Origin: Bacteroidota bacterium
GTDB lineage: Bacteria; Bacteroidota; Bacteroidia; Chitinophagales; Saprospiraceae
Direction of reading: 5' to 3'
DNA: 64,000 nucleotides
NCBI GenBank assembly: GCA_020160935.1
Contig: JAIUPL010000023.1
Span: 1-64,000 of the forward strand
In this document: positions 8,267 through 17,149 of the stretch, one piece after another
Layout of the letters: every line of letters starts with the position of its first letter
Position numbering within the stretch: position 1 is the first letter of the stretch
The notes under the pieces: model-generated
What the model saw: the letters and a program-made list of their open reading frames with translations, nothing else
Told to the model about the DNA's origin: nothing
Databases searched by the model: none
Translations under genes and position numbers: made by a program

Positions 8267-9907
8267 TCACCTCACTTCGAGTAGAATAAAACCCGCTTCC
8301 AACGGATCCAGATTTTCCTGCAAAGCATCCAAAAATGCATCGCCATATTTGAGCATGTACGGCAGGAAATTATCGGTGCGTTCCTGCAAGCCATTGCCGG
8401 GAAACAGTTTTTCCTTGAGCGCGCGCATTTGATTGAGCGTCACTTCATGTTTTTGTTTTTCGGCGCGCAGCAGGCGGCCTTGCCATTGTTCGAAAGCGGC
8501 CACCGATTTGGTTTCGTCGGCCCGCACGGCCTTTTCGAGCGTGGGGTCGATGGCCACGGCTTTAGCAGTGATCTGGTCAAAAATGGACTTTAATTCCGCG
8601 ATTTCCTGTTCCAGGCTCACTTCGCCGGAAGCATTGGCAGCAATGTATTCGCGCACCAGCGATTCCGTATCTTCAAAAAACCGGGCGGGAGAAAATCCGA
8701 ATTTCGCCAGTTTTTTTTGCGCGTCCTGATCCAGCCAAAGCACTGAATTGCGGCGCACCAGCATGGGAAATGCCACTTTGAAATGTGCGAACAGGGAGCG
8801 CCGTTCGAGCCAGTAGGCCAGTTCGCCACCGCCGCCTACATAAGCCAGGTTCGGCAGGATCGTTTCCTGATACAGTGGCCGCAACACCACATTCGGGCTG
8901 AATCGCTCGGGATGCAGGTCGAGTTCGGCCATGATTTCGGCCTCCGAAAAACTCAGGCTGGTTTGCAAAACGCGGTACATCCCGTCTTCCAGGACAATGC
9001 GCTGGCGCATGCCGGGTTTCAAGTAAAACAGGTTAATGTCGCGCGGTGCAGCTTGTGTTTTAAATCCCAGTTGGTTGAGTTGTGCAATGGTTTGTCCCAC
9101 CAGATGAACGGAAGGCTGTTCGAGCAGTTCGGCTTGTATGACCGGAATAAAATGCCGTTTCAGGGCAGGGTCGTTCATATCGAGTACCACCAACCCGTAT
9201 TTTCCCAAAAATTCGTGGAGCAGTGCACGCGTCGCATCGGCAAAGGTAGCAGCCGATGTACAGGCCTTTTGGACGCGTTCGAACAGGGCATGTGCCGACT
9301 CGCTTTCACCCAGAATGGTACGCAATTCCTCCAGAACGGGCGCCAGGGTTTTAGCATCCATGACGCCAGTCGGGCCTTCCGTGCCGGGCTGCCACAAGAG
9401 TTGTTTGCCAAACAAATTGACCTTGTTGACTTCATCGATATCGTGGTCCTCACTGCCCAGCACAAATACAGGAACGATGCGATTTTTGCCGCCCCGATGG
9501 GCCTCCACCTTTTTTGCCAGATTGATGGTTGTCAGCGCTTTGTAAATGAAATAGAGCGGCCCCAGGAGCAGGCTCGGCTGGTGCGCGGTGGTCACCGTAA
9601 AAGTGCTTTCCAGCGCCAGGGCATCGATGTTTTCCGAAACTTCCGGGCGTACAGGAAGGTCGGCGTACTGGCGACGCAGCACCTCCGTCAAATCTTTTCT
9701 TGGAAAAACGCCCTGCGCTTTCAGGCGAATCACTTCATCAAAAGCATCCAGCCGGACAGGGTGCACGTAAAAAGGTGTTAACTGAGGATCACCCGTGGCA
9801 TATGCCACATCAGTTTTCGATAGTTGGGGCGCCTGTTCGTAAGGCAGGAAGGTTTTGTGTGTGAGCATACGTGCAACAGTGAAAGCGCAAAACTCCAAAA
9901 GTTGCAT
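8267..9907 (-). CDS. bshC: BshC, putative cysteine-adding enzyme of bacillithiol synthesis
   Basis: A 546-residue protein matching BshC, the proposed last enzyme of bacillithiol synthesis, which joins cysteine to glucosaminyl-malate. Recognisable segments are TTAHQPSLLLGPLYFIYKA near residues 107-125 and PVFVLGSEDHDIDEVNKV near 148-165, the nucleotide-binding type pattern of the family, plus a C-terminal coiled-coil region. An alternative ATG 13 codons in (MLTHKT, at 9868) would start closer to the family norm. No bshA or bshB is seen nearby. It is followed on the same strand by nothing but the 8.1-kb repeat. Confidence 0.88.
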   Translation of the reverse strand: MQLLEFCAFTVARMLTHKTFLPYEQAPQLSKTDVAYATGDPQLTPFYVHPVRLDAFDEVIRLKAQGVFPRKDLTEVLRRQYADLPVRPEVSENIDALALESTFTVTTAHQPSLLLGPLYFIYKALTTINLAKKVEAHRGGKNRIVPVFVLGSEDHDIDEVNKVNLFGKQLLWQPGTEGPTGVMDAKTLAPVLEELRTILGESESAHALFERVQKACTSAATFADATRALLHEFLGKYGLVVLDMNDPALKRHFIPVIQAELLEQPSVHLVGQTIAQLNQLGFKTQAAPRDINLFYLKPGMRQRIVLEDGMYRVLQTSLSFSEAEIMAELDLHPERFSPNVVLRPLYQETILPNLAYVGGGGELAYWLERRSLFAHFKVAFPMLVRRNSVLWLDQDAQKKLAKFGFSPARFFEDTESLVREYIAANASGEVSLEQEIAELKSIFDQITAKAVAIDPTLEKAVRADETKSVAAFEQWQGRLLRAEKQKHEVTLNQMRALKEKLFPGNGLQERTDNFLPYMLKYGDAFLDALQENLDPLEAGFILLEVR

Positions 9908-9950
9908 AAAGGTTCAAAGAAAAGTTGACAGGCATCTTGAATGACCGTTC

Positions 9951-9978
9951 GCAGGGGCGCCCCTTGTGGTCGCCCTCG
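9951..9978. repeat. Short GC-rich palindromic repeat
   Basis: On the minus strand this reads GGGCGACCACAAGGGGCGCCCC. It is a short imperfect palindrome in the 87-bp gap between the large secreted protein gene and bshC, both on the minus strand. It resembles a repeat common in bacterial intergenic DNA, but that comparison is from memory only. Confidence 0.5.
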
Positions 9979-9994
9979 TAAATCAATCGTGTTT

Positions 9995-12900
9995 TTAGCG
10001 GGGAAGGAGTACATCGCCGGTTTTGTCTTCGGTGGTTCCGTTTCGGTAATGAATGCGCGCCAGCCAGGTGTACACGCCCGGCTCGGCCCATTGACCGCGG
10101 AAACGACCATCCCAGCCCTGTTCCGGCGCGTTGGGTAAAAAATCGCGCCGCTCGAACACCAGGCTTCCCCAACGGTCATACACCTGTAGCCAATCGAGTT
10201 TTTCTACCACTAAAGGATTGGCATACAAAGTAAAATAAGCATTGGCGCCACTTCCCTCGGGGCTGAAAACGTTGGGGGCATACACGGCCGGCGCTATCAC
10301 CTGTATTGCGATGGAAGCCGTGGCACTGCATCCGGCGCTGTCGGTCACCATTAACTGATAGGTAGTATTTGACAAGGGCCTTGCCAGTGGCATAGGGCAT
10401 CGGTCGCAACTCAAACCCTGTGAAGGGCTCCATTCAAATAAGGCCATTTGCGCAGGTTGTACCTGAGGCTGCAAAAGCATGGCCTGGCCTGAAACGAGTG
10501 TCGTATCGGGCTGCAAAAACACCTGCGGCGGCGCTACTGTGCTCAGTTCAAACGACACGGTATCGCGGCATATTCCCTGCTCGAGAAACAGCGTGTATGC
10601 GCCCGCTTGCAATCCCTGAAAGATGGTATCCTGCCCGAAAGCAATACCGTCGAGACTGGTCATCACATCCGGACCTGATAGTGAAAAAGCCACGGTGCCC
10701 AGACTGTCCAGACAACCCGGTTGTGTCAACTGAAGATTGGAAATTTCGGGCGACAATCGCTCTACCATGATCGTATGCGTTGAATCACAACCATTTATAT
10801 CCGGGAAAGACTGGGTAAAAACGCCGGAAGTGGAAACGTAATTTCCAAACACCAGCGTCGAATCGCCCGCACAAATGGTGCGCGTTTCTGACGTTGGAAC
10901 AGGTGCAGGGAAAACACCGACTGTTACGGTGTGCAGCGAATCGCAGCCATTTAAATTGGTGAAAGTTTGGGAAAATACGCCTGCCGTAAATACGTAATTC
11001 CCAAACACCAGCGTCGAATCGCCTGCGCAAATCGTACGCATTTCTGAAGTCGGAACAGGGGCCGGAAATACGCTCACCTTGATGGTATGCAGTGAATCAC
11101 AACCGTTTACATTGGGAAATATTTGGGAAAATACGCCCGCCATAGAAACGTAATTACCGAAAACCAGCGTCGAATCGCCTGCACAAATCGATCGCATTTC
11201 AGCCGTAGGAACAGACGCTGGAAAAACGCTAACGGTAATGGTATGTGTTGAATCACAACTATTTACATCCGGAAATATTTGGGAAAAAACGCCCGCTGTG
11301 GATACATAATTCCCAAACACCAGCGTCGAATCGCCCGCGCAAATCGCACGTGTTTCTGACGTCGGAACAGGCGCAGGGAATACACTGACGGTGATGGTAT
11401 GCGTTGAATCACAGCCGTTGATATCCGGAAATATTTGGGAAAATACGCCCGCCGTAGATACGTAGTTCCCAAACACCAGCGTGGAGTCGCCTGCACAAAT
11501 CGTGCGCGTTTCGCCCGTAGGTACAGGTGCAGGGAATACACTCACTGTGATGGTATGCGTTGAATCACAACCGTTTACATTCGGAAATATTTGGGAAAAC
11601 ATGCCTGCTGTGGAAACGTAATTGCCAAACACCAGCGTCGAATCGCCCGCACAAATCGCGCGCGTTTCTGTCGTGGGCACAGGTGATGGGAATATACTGA
11701 CCGTGATGGTATGCGTTGAATCACAACCGTTTACATCCGGAAATATTTGGGAAAAAACCCCCGCCGTGGAAACGTAATTCCCGAACACCAGCGTCGAATC
11801 GCCCGCACAAATCGCGCGCGTTTCTGTCGTTGGAACAGGTGCTGGAAACACCATAACGGTAATCGTATGTGTTGAATCACAGCCATTTACAACGGGAAAT
11901 ATTTGTGAAAAAACGCCCGCCGAGGAAATGTAATTGCCAAATACCAGCGTCGAATCTCCTGCACAAATCATGCGCGTTTCGGATGATGGAACGGGCGCAG
12001 GGAACACACTCACAGTAACGGAATGCAGTGAATCACAGCCATTTACATCGGGAAAGGCTTGAGAAAACACCCCAGCCGTGGAAACGTAATTACCAAACAC
12101 CAGCGTCGAATCGCCTGCACAAATCATGCGCGTTTCAGAAGATGGAACGGGCGCAGGAAAAACGCCTACCGTGATCGTATGTACCGAATCGCAGCCGTTG
12201 GTATTGACAAAAGTTTGGGAAAATACGCCCGCAGTGGAAACGGAATTCCCGAATACCAGTGTGGAATCACCCGCGCAAATGTTCCTTGTTTCAAAAGTGG
12301 AATCGATCGTCCAGGCGGTCACCTGCACCACAATCGTAGAGTCGCAGCCGCTTGGTTTGGTGTATTTAAAAACATGCGTGCTGTCTGGTGGTATCGGGAT
12401 ACCGTTGAAAGTGTAGGAGGTACCCGGACAAACTTTTGCATTGATTTGTTGCATCGACGCATCTGAAACCACCCGAACACTATCACGGCGGGTATTAGCA
12501 CAGTTATCCGTCGCTTGCAGCCAGTAAGTGCCCGGCAGCGTGGCAGTGAAGGTAGGCCCGGTGGATCCATCCTGCCACAAATACGTGGAAAAACCATTGC
12601 TCGAAACCAGGAGGTGCCCGCCTGGCGGACACCCGGAGCGGTCGGGCCCCAGGTTGAGCGTGGGGGGCGGAAACAGGCCAAACTGAACACGGTTGTTTTG
12701 ATAATCGCATTCCTGCACAGGGAAAGCCAGGTCGAAGGGCAGTGGAATGGCCGTATTGCCGGCATCATTGGCCACCAGATTGAATGTCACCGGCGAGAAA
12801 GGCAGGTCGGTTACAAATATCATACAACTGTCGGGCATCAACGGCGTGGTACGCGCCAGCAGGGTGCCACCGCGCACTGCATTTCCGGAAAAAGGATTTC

Positions 12901-14794
12901 CAAAACGATACCAGGAAATAAATAAACTGTCTTTGAACGGCACGCCGCCCTGGTTGCAAATGCGCAGGGTAAGGGTAAAAGTGGCGCCATGGCACACATT
13001 GCTCACCAGTTCCATCGAAATATCAGGCGTGGGCAGATAGGCTTCATCGGCACGACCATATTTAGGCGCCTGAAAGGAAAAGTTGTTCATGGGGCGCTTC
13101 CCGCTACCCGCAGCAGGCATTTCGAGGTGCCCCTGCTGCTGTGCGATGGGCACCGTCAGGTCGTCGTTGATATTGACCACATTGTAGGCATACTGGTTCC
13201 AGACATCGCGGGCGGGCATCCACGTGTGATGACCGGTAGATTTGCAGCCGATCACATTCAGAATACCATAGTTGGGGTCGGTCGGGCCGCCGTTGCCGTC
13301 AATAACCGTCGTAATGATTTCTGCCTGATTATCGCCATCCACGTCTGCAATAACAGGAAATTCAAACCCTGTTACAGGGTACATGTTCAAATAAGCAAGT
13401 GTACGGTCGGTGCCCACGCCCGGCGGAAACGGACCTGCGCCGCCGTACAGAATGCGCAAACTCGCCTCGTTTCGGGCCACCAATTCCTGCACGCCATCAT
13501 TATTGAAATCGAAACTGCTCACCCCCCCATACCCCAGGATATCATCGGTAGGCATGGTCCACCACAATGGCGAAGCGGGGTTGGCCATAGCAGCGTGCAT
13601 GTTGTAACAACCAATCCAGAAATTGTTGGTATTCACTATTTCAGGCCAATCCTGTGCATATCCCTGCTGGGTATCGTCATATACATTGGAAATGGAAAGC
13701 ACGCCCGGATGATCGCCCGGTGTCGGGTTGGTGCTGGGCATAAATCGCCAGAACCCGGTTTTATTCCAGGCCAGGATGCCAAACTGCCCGTTTCGTGCGC
13801 AGGCTGTCACCACCTCCGGCGTACCATCTAGGTCGAGGTCAGCCACGGCGGTAAAACCGTCGGTAAAGCCCTGTCCGGACGTCGTATTGATATTGCGCTG
13901 TATTTTTATTTGTACACCATCCCCATCGTTCGGGTCGAGGTCGATGGAATAAATGGCATAACCGGCAGCAATTTCCAGCCCTGCACAATCGGGATCGCCA
14001 TTGCAGTCGGCAGGCGTAAGCAGATCAGCAGCAAAAGGGCTGCACAGATCCGAATTGATACGCCCGTACGGGCCGGCGCCTTTTACAATTCTGTTCAACT
14101 GTGGTGCAGCAGGATTGCTCAGATCCAGGGCATACACCTCGTTTCCGGCGTACAGTTCGGACATGCCATCACCATCAAAATCGGCAGGATAGACTACATT
14201 ATACCCATTGGCAACCAGGTCAGTAGAAGTAATCCACAACTGCATGGGCGGTGTGGATGCAGGGTTGAAGCCGTGGTAAATGCGAATCCGCTGGTCGGAG
14301 CCGATAAAAAACAACTCCGGGTTTCCGTCTCGATCCAGGTCTGCAATAGCAGGCTCTCTTGCAAACGTCGAAATGGTCATGCGAGGCGGGTTGTTGCTGT
14401 CGCTTCCGTCGCCTTTAAAAATCAGCATTTCCCGTGTAGCCTGTGCAAGAGCATAGGTGAACACGACGATTTCCGGAAGGGTGTCCTGCCCGGGGTTGAG
14501 ATTACCTACAATTGGGGTAACGGTAGAGAAAATATCGTCTTGCGCATTGAACCATTCCACCTGCATTTGAAAATTGGCAGGCATAGAGGTCACCTTGCAA
14601 TCCCCCAAAGAGTCGCATGGGCAATCCTGATGGTCGAAACAATCGATCAGGGCATCGCCATCATCATCCAGCCCGTTGTCGCATATTTCCTGGGAAGAAG
14701 ATAATGCGGAAAAATGGATATGTTCATTGGATTGGGCAAAAGCGCATGAAATGGCTATAAAAAAGATTAAAATCGGCGGTATTAAACTTTTCAT
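9995..14794 (-). CDS. Giant secreted protein: FG-GAP/VCBS, 52-residue tandem repeats, CHU_C type B sorting tail
   Basis: A 1599-residue surface or secreted protein. The signal peptide is at 1-20. A CDNGLDDDGDALIDC motif follows. At about 60-520 there are FG-GAP/VCBS calcium-binding units (DLDRDGNPELF, DFDGDGMSELY, DLDLDGTPEVV, DVDGDNQAEII), which in this family usually build a propeller. A CARDB-like domain is near 600-720 and a PKD-like domain near 730-775. Ten 52-residue repeats run from about 828 to 1349, each with ICAGDSTLVFGN and NGCDS. The last 90 residues (APNVFSPEG..VYDRWGSLVFER..GWDGRF) are a gliding-motility CHU_C domain, the type B signal for type 9 secretion. An adhesin role is inferred from the architecture. 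Confidence 0.88.
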   Translation of the reverse strand: MKSLIPPILIFFIAISCAFAQSNEHIHFSALSSSQEICDNGLDDDGDALIDCFDHQDCPCDSLGDCKVTSMPANFQMQVEWFNAQDDIFSTVTPIVGNLNPGQDTLPEIVVFTYALAQATREMLIFKGDGSDSNNPPRMTISTFAREPAIADLDRDGNPELFFIGSDQRIRIYHGFNPASTPPMQLWITSTDLVANGYNVVYPADFDGDGMSELYAGNEVYALDLSNPAAPQLNRIVKGAGPYGRINSDLCSPFAADLLTPADCNGDPDCAGLEIAAGYAIYSIDLDPNDGDGVQIKIQRNINTTSGQGFTDGFTAVADLDLDGTPEVVTACARNGQFGILAWNKTGFWRFMPSTNPTPGDHPGVLSISNVYDDTQQGYAQDWPEIVNTNNFWIGCYNMHAAMANPASPLWWTMPTDDILGYGGVSSFDFNNDGVQELVARNEASLRILYGGAGPFPPGVGTDRTLAYLNMYPVTGFEFPVIADVDGDNQAEIITTVIDGNGGPTDPNYGILNVIGCKSTGHHTWMPARDVWNQYAYNVVNINDDLTVPIAQQQGHLEMPAAGSGKRPMNNFSFQAPKYGRADEAYLPTPDISMELVSNVCHGATFTLTLRICNQGGVPFKDSLFISWYRFGNPFSGNAVRGGTLLARTTPLMPDSCMIFVTDLPFSPVTFNLVANDAGNTAIPLPFDLAFPVQECDYQNNRVQFGLFPPPTLNLGPDRSGCPPGGHLLVSSNGFSTYLWQDGSTGPTFTATLPGTYWLQATDNCANTRRDSVRVVSDASMQQINAKVCPGTSYTFNGIPIPPDSTHVFKYTKPSGCDSTIVVQVTAWTIDSTFETRNICAGDSTLVFGNSVSTAGVFSQTFVNTNGCDSVHTITVGVFPAPVPSSETRMICAGDSTLVFGNYVSTAGVFSQAFPDVNGCDSLHSVTVSVFPAPVPSSETRMICAGDSTLVFGNYISSAGVFSQIFPVVNGCDSTHTITVMVFPAPVPTTETRAICAGDSTLVFGNYVSTAGVFSQIFPDVNGCDSTHTITVSIFPSPVPTTETRAICAGDSTLVFGNYVSTAGMFSQIFPNVNGCDSTHTITVSVFPAPVPTGETRTICAGDSTLVFGNYVSTAGVFSQIFPDINGCDSTHTITVSVFPAPVPTSETRAICAGDSTLVFGNYVSTAGVFSQIFPDVNSCDSTHTITVSVFPASVPTAEMRSICAGDSTLVFGNYVSMAGVFSQIFPNVNGCDSLHTIKVSVFPAPVPTSEMRTICAGDSTLVFGNYVFTAGVFSQTFTNLNGCDSLHTVTVGVFPAPVPTSETRTICAGDSTLVFGNYVSTSGVFTQSFPDINGCDSTHTIMVERLSPEISNLQLTQPGCLDSLGTVAFSLSGPDVMTSLDGIAFGQDTIFQGLQAGAYTLFLEQGICRDTVSFELSTVAPPQVFLQPDTTLVSGQAMLLQPQVQPAQMALFEWSPSQGLSCDRCPMPLARPLSNTTYQLMVTDSAGCSATASIAIQVIAPAVYAPNVFSPEGSGANAYFTLYANPLVVEKLDWLQVYDRWGSLVFERRDFLPNAPEQGWDGRFRGQWAEPGVYTWLARIHYRNGTTEDKTGDVLLPR
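10750..12309. repeat. Ten tandem copies of a 156-bp coding repeat
   Basis: The repeat lies inside the giant gene and keeps an exact 156-bp (52-codon) period. The units differ mainly at positions 2-7 (PTSETR, PTTETR, PSSETR) and around FSQIFPDVNGCDS. Two Cys per unit are kept (ICAGD and NGCDS), which could form a disulfide inside each unit. A diverged eleventh unit (VCPGTSYTFNG..SGCDSTIV) precedes them. Confidence 0.95.
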
Positions 14795-14828
14795 TGTTGG
14801 GAGTTGAAATGTGTTTTTGGTGTGGAGA

Positions 14829-14947
14829 CCTCACCCCCCGGCCCCCTCTCCAACGGAGAGGGGGAGCGAGTACCCTTGGCTTTTTCAGATATGAGGCCAA
14901 GCGGGAAGTCACCCCCTCTCCGTTGGAGAGGGGGCCGGGGGGTGAGG
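14829..14947. repeat. Long inverted repeat, CCTCACCCCCCGGCCCC type
   Basis: G+C-rich arms of about 36 bp (14829-14864 and 14912-14947) read CCTCACCCCCCGGCCCCCTC and continue into CCAACGGAGAGGGGG. Inside lies a weaker stem containing ACCCTTGGC and GGCCAAGCG. It sits between two minus-strand genes, ending 12 bp beyond the stop of the upstream gene (14959). Confidence 0.9.
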
Positions 14948-14958
14948 TTCCCCGATCC

Positions 14959-16215
14959 CTATTTCACCCGTTTCACGTAAAAGTACGTCGGCCCTTGTTC
15001 CAGGTACGTGAGCGGGTCTTTATGCAGGTTACGGTCGGCTTTTTCGCTGGGCAAGATAGCGCCGCCTTTCACCACAAAGGCGTATTGAAGGGTTGTTTCT
15101 TTGCCGTCTTTGTCCTTTAGCAGCACATCGACGGTATAATTGCCGTCTTTCAAGTCTTCTTTTTTCAAAAACTTTTTGGAGCCGGCGCCAGTGCCAGTAG
15201 CCACCACAGGATAGGCATGGAGCGTGCCGTCAAATTTGCCCCATTTGCCATTGCGCACCTGTATGTTGCCCGACTCCATACCGTTGCCTACATTCTGGAT
15301 GCGATATGCGCCGGCCATTTTTCCATCGCGGTACAGTTTTATCATGTAGTCGTAGTACTTGACCACATCCCAGTTGGCCTGGTTGGTAATGGCTGTGTTC
15401 ACATCGGTGTAGTAGAAACTGAAAATGAAGTCTTTGTCGGGTCCGAACTCTACCCTGCCCCAGTTTTCCCAGGGGCCTTTGAGGAAATACAGGTCGTGCA
15501 CGGGTGCATACGGGTCGGGGTTGTTCTTTTTTTCCACACTGAACGGGTACGTGTAAAACTGCCGGGTGCCTGCCCAAAAACGGAGTTCGTACTGGCCTTC
15601 CTTGAGGTTGACGGAGTAGGCATAGTTTCGCCCGGTCAGTTGTTTTACGTTGTAGAGCGGCAAAATGTATGGTTTTGCTTCATAGTGCAGCGTGCCTTTG
15701 ATGGCGCCCGTAGCCATATCCACTACTTCCAGGCGCAGTATGGGCGTGGGGTTATCATAACTGGCATAACCTACCGAAGCGCCACTTTTGGTTTTTTGGG
15801 GCAGGAAGATCGCTTCGAGGTTGTTGACGTAAAATTCGCCATTGGTGATGTTGTAGTACCAGTTGCTTTCATTGAGCAAGGAGGCCCAGGTAAGGGCCGG
15901 TGGGAACGGCTGCGATTCAAAATCAAGTTCTACATCGGAAGGTGGAACTGGCTGGTCGGAAGAGGCCGATCGACTCTGCTGGCTCGGTTTTTTGCTGGTT
16001 ACCGGCTGATCGGACTTTGCAGGCTTTTCAACGGGTGTTTCTACCGGTGCCGGGCTGGCGCTTTGCGCGGCAGGTTGTTCGGTTTTGGCTTCTTCTTTTT
16101 TGTCCTTCCCAAAATTTTTGGCTTTGTTTTTCAGGTCGCCAATTTGAGCATTGGCGACCAGTGAAAAACAAATGAAAAAGAGCAAAAGCGTGTGTTTTTT
16201 GTTAAGTGTCGGCAT
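14959..16215 (-). CDS. Secreted protein of unknown function
   Basis: A 418-residue protein; the ATG at 16215 gives a clear signal peptide (HTLLLFFICFSLVANA, cut before Gln at about 23). Residues 25-110 are a low-complexity linker rich in Lys, Glu, Pro, Ala, Gln and Ser. The rest is a folded beta-rich region with many aromatic residues (SLLNESNWYYNITNGEFYV, YELRFWAGTRQFYTYPF, FLKGPWENWGRVEFG). I do not recognise a family. The frame extends 39 codons further upstream but there translates a heptamer repeat, so the longer start is unlikely. Confidence 0.7.
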   Translation of the reverse strand: MPTLNKKHTLLLFFICFSLVANAQIGDLKNKAKNFGKDKKEEAKTEQPAAQSASPAPVETPVEKPAKSDQPVTSKKPSQQSRSASSDQPVPPSDVELDFESQPFPPALTWASLLNESNWYYNITNGEFYVNNLEAIFLPQKTKSGASVGYASYDNPTPILRLEVVDMATGAIKGTLHYEAKPYILPLYNVKQLTGRNYAYSVNLKEGQYELRFWAGTRQFYTYPFSVEKKNNPDPYAPVHDLYFLKGPWENWGRVEFGPDKDFIFSFYYTDVNTAITNQANWDVVKYYDYMIKLYRDGKMAGAYRIQNVGNGMESGNIQVRNGKWGKFDGTLHAYPVVATGTGAGSKKFLKKEDLKDGNYTVDVLLKDKDGKETTLQYAFVVKGGAILPSEKADRNLHKDPLTYLEQGPTYFYVKRVK

Positions 16216-16222
16216 GGGAAAT

Positions 16223-16260
16223 GAGAGGTGAGAGGTGAAAGGTGAGAAGTGAGAGGCGAG
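16223..16260. repeat. Single-arm heptamer tract (GAGAGGT x5)
   Basis: Five heptamers (GAGAGGT GAGAGGT GAAAGGT GAGAAGT GAGAGGC) end 8 bp from the start codon of the secreted protein gene. There is no complementary arm nearby. The 7-base period is that of the inverted-repeat arms. Confidence 0.65.
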
Positions 16261-16381
16261 TCTGGCGGTTGTAATTTTGCCCCTTGCCCCTTGTCTCTTG
16301 CACAATATCCGGCCTCCTCGCCACCCCGGCAAGTGCCGTATGACAAGCGACTAAACCCATTGATTCAACGCCGGGATTCCT

Positions 16382-17149
16382 TTATTCTATTGCGGAGGGA
16401 AGGTTGATACTATTCAGCAAATCAAGCAGTTGCGATTTTTTTCGCTGTGCGACAGGCAGGATGTGCCCGTCGCTCATTTCCACTTCGCCGGAGAAGCGAT
16501 TGTAGTAGCGGCGCAGGTGATCGAGATTGATCAGGTGCGATTTGTGGATACGCTCAAATTGGTAAGGCTGCAGGATAGCCTCCATATCCTTGAGGGTTTT
16601 GGCGATCAGCAGTTTGCTATGATCGTCAAAATGGACGGTCGTGTAATTTCCGTCGGACGCGCAACGCACAATATTTTTTACATAATACAGGTGAACGCCG
16701 TCGGCAGTAGTAAGGGCTACCCGAGCCGCAGAGGGGCCGTGTTGCAGTTGTTGCATCAGGCTGCGGAGTTGGGCATTGAATTCCGACTGGCGGCTGTGCA
16801 TGACTTTGGCAACCGCCGCTTTCAGTTCTTCTGCATCGACGGGTTTGAGCAGGTAATCGAGTGGCGAAAACTTGATAGCACGCAATGCATACTCGCTGTA
16901 AGCCGTGGTAAAAATGACCTTGCAATGGCTGCAATCTACATTTTGAAGAATATCGAACCCGGAGCCGTCGGTCAGTTGAATATCCAGAAACAGCAAATCG
17001 GCACGCGGATGCGCCTCGATCGTATGAATGGCCTCGATCACTGAACCCGCTTCTGCCATGATGCGAATTTCAGGACAATGCAGTTTGATGTCCAGCGTCA
17101 GCGAAGCCCGTGCCGCCGGTTCGTCGTCAATGAGGATCGCGTTGATCAT
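16382..17149 (-). CDS. LytTR-family response regulator
   Basis: A 255-residue regulator. The receiver domain (1-120) has the acidic pair Asp8-Asp9 (ILIDDEPAA), the phospho-acceptor Asp56 (LLFLDIQLTDGSGF) and a conserved Lys in YLLKPVDAEEL. A LytTR DNA-binding domain covers about 150-245 (YVKNIVRCASDGNYTTVHF, FERIHKSHLINLDHLRRY). The ATG at 17149 starts 23 bp inside the 3' end of the histidine kinase gene, so the pair is translationally coupled and forms a two-component system. Target genes are not evident, though the cotH gene at the head of the operon could be one. Confidence 0.93.
   Translation of the reverse strand: MINAILIDDEPAARASLTLDIKLHCPEIRIMAEAGSVIEAIHTIEAHPRADLLFLDIQLTDGSGFDILQNVDCSHCKVIFTTAYSEYALRAIKFSPLDYLLKPVDAEELKAAVAKVMHSRQSEFNAQLRSLMQQLQHGPSAARVALTTADGVHLYYVKNIVRCASDGNYTTVHFDDHSKLLIAKTLKDMEAILQPYQFERIHKSHLINLDHLRRYYNRFSGEVEMSDGHILPVAQRKKSQLLDLLNSINLPSAIE

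Noticed and set aside
10750-12309. CRISPR-like periodic array
   Set aside because: The 156-bp units are in frame, have no spacers and encode protein repeats.
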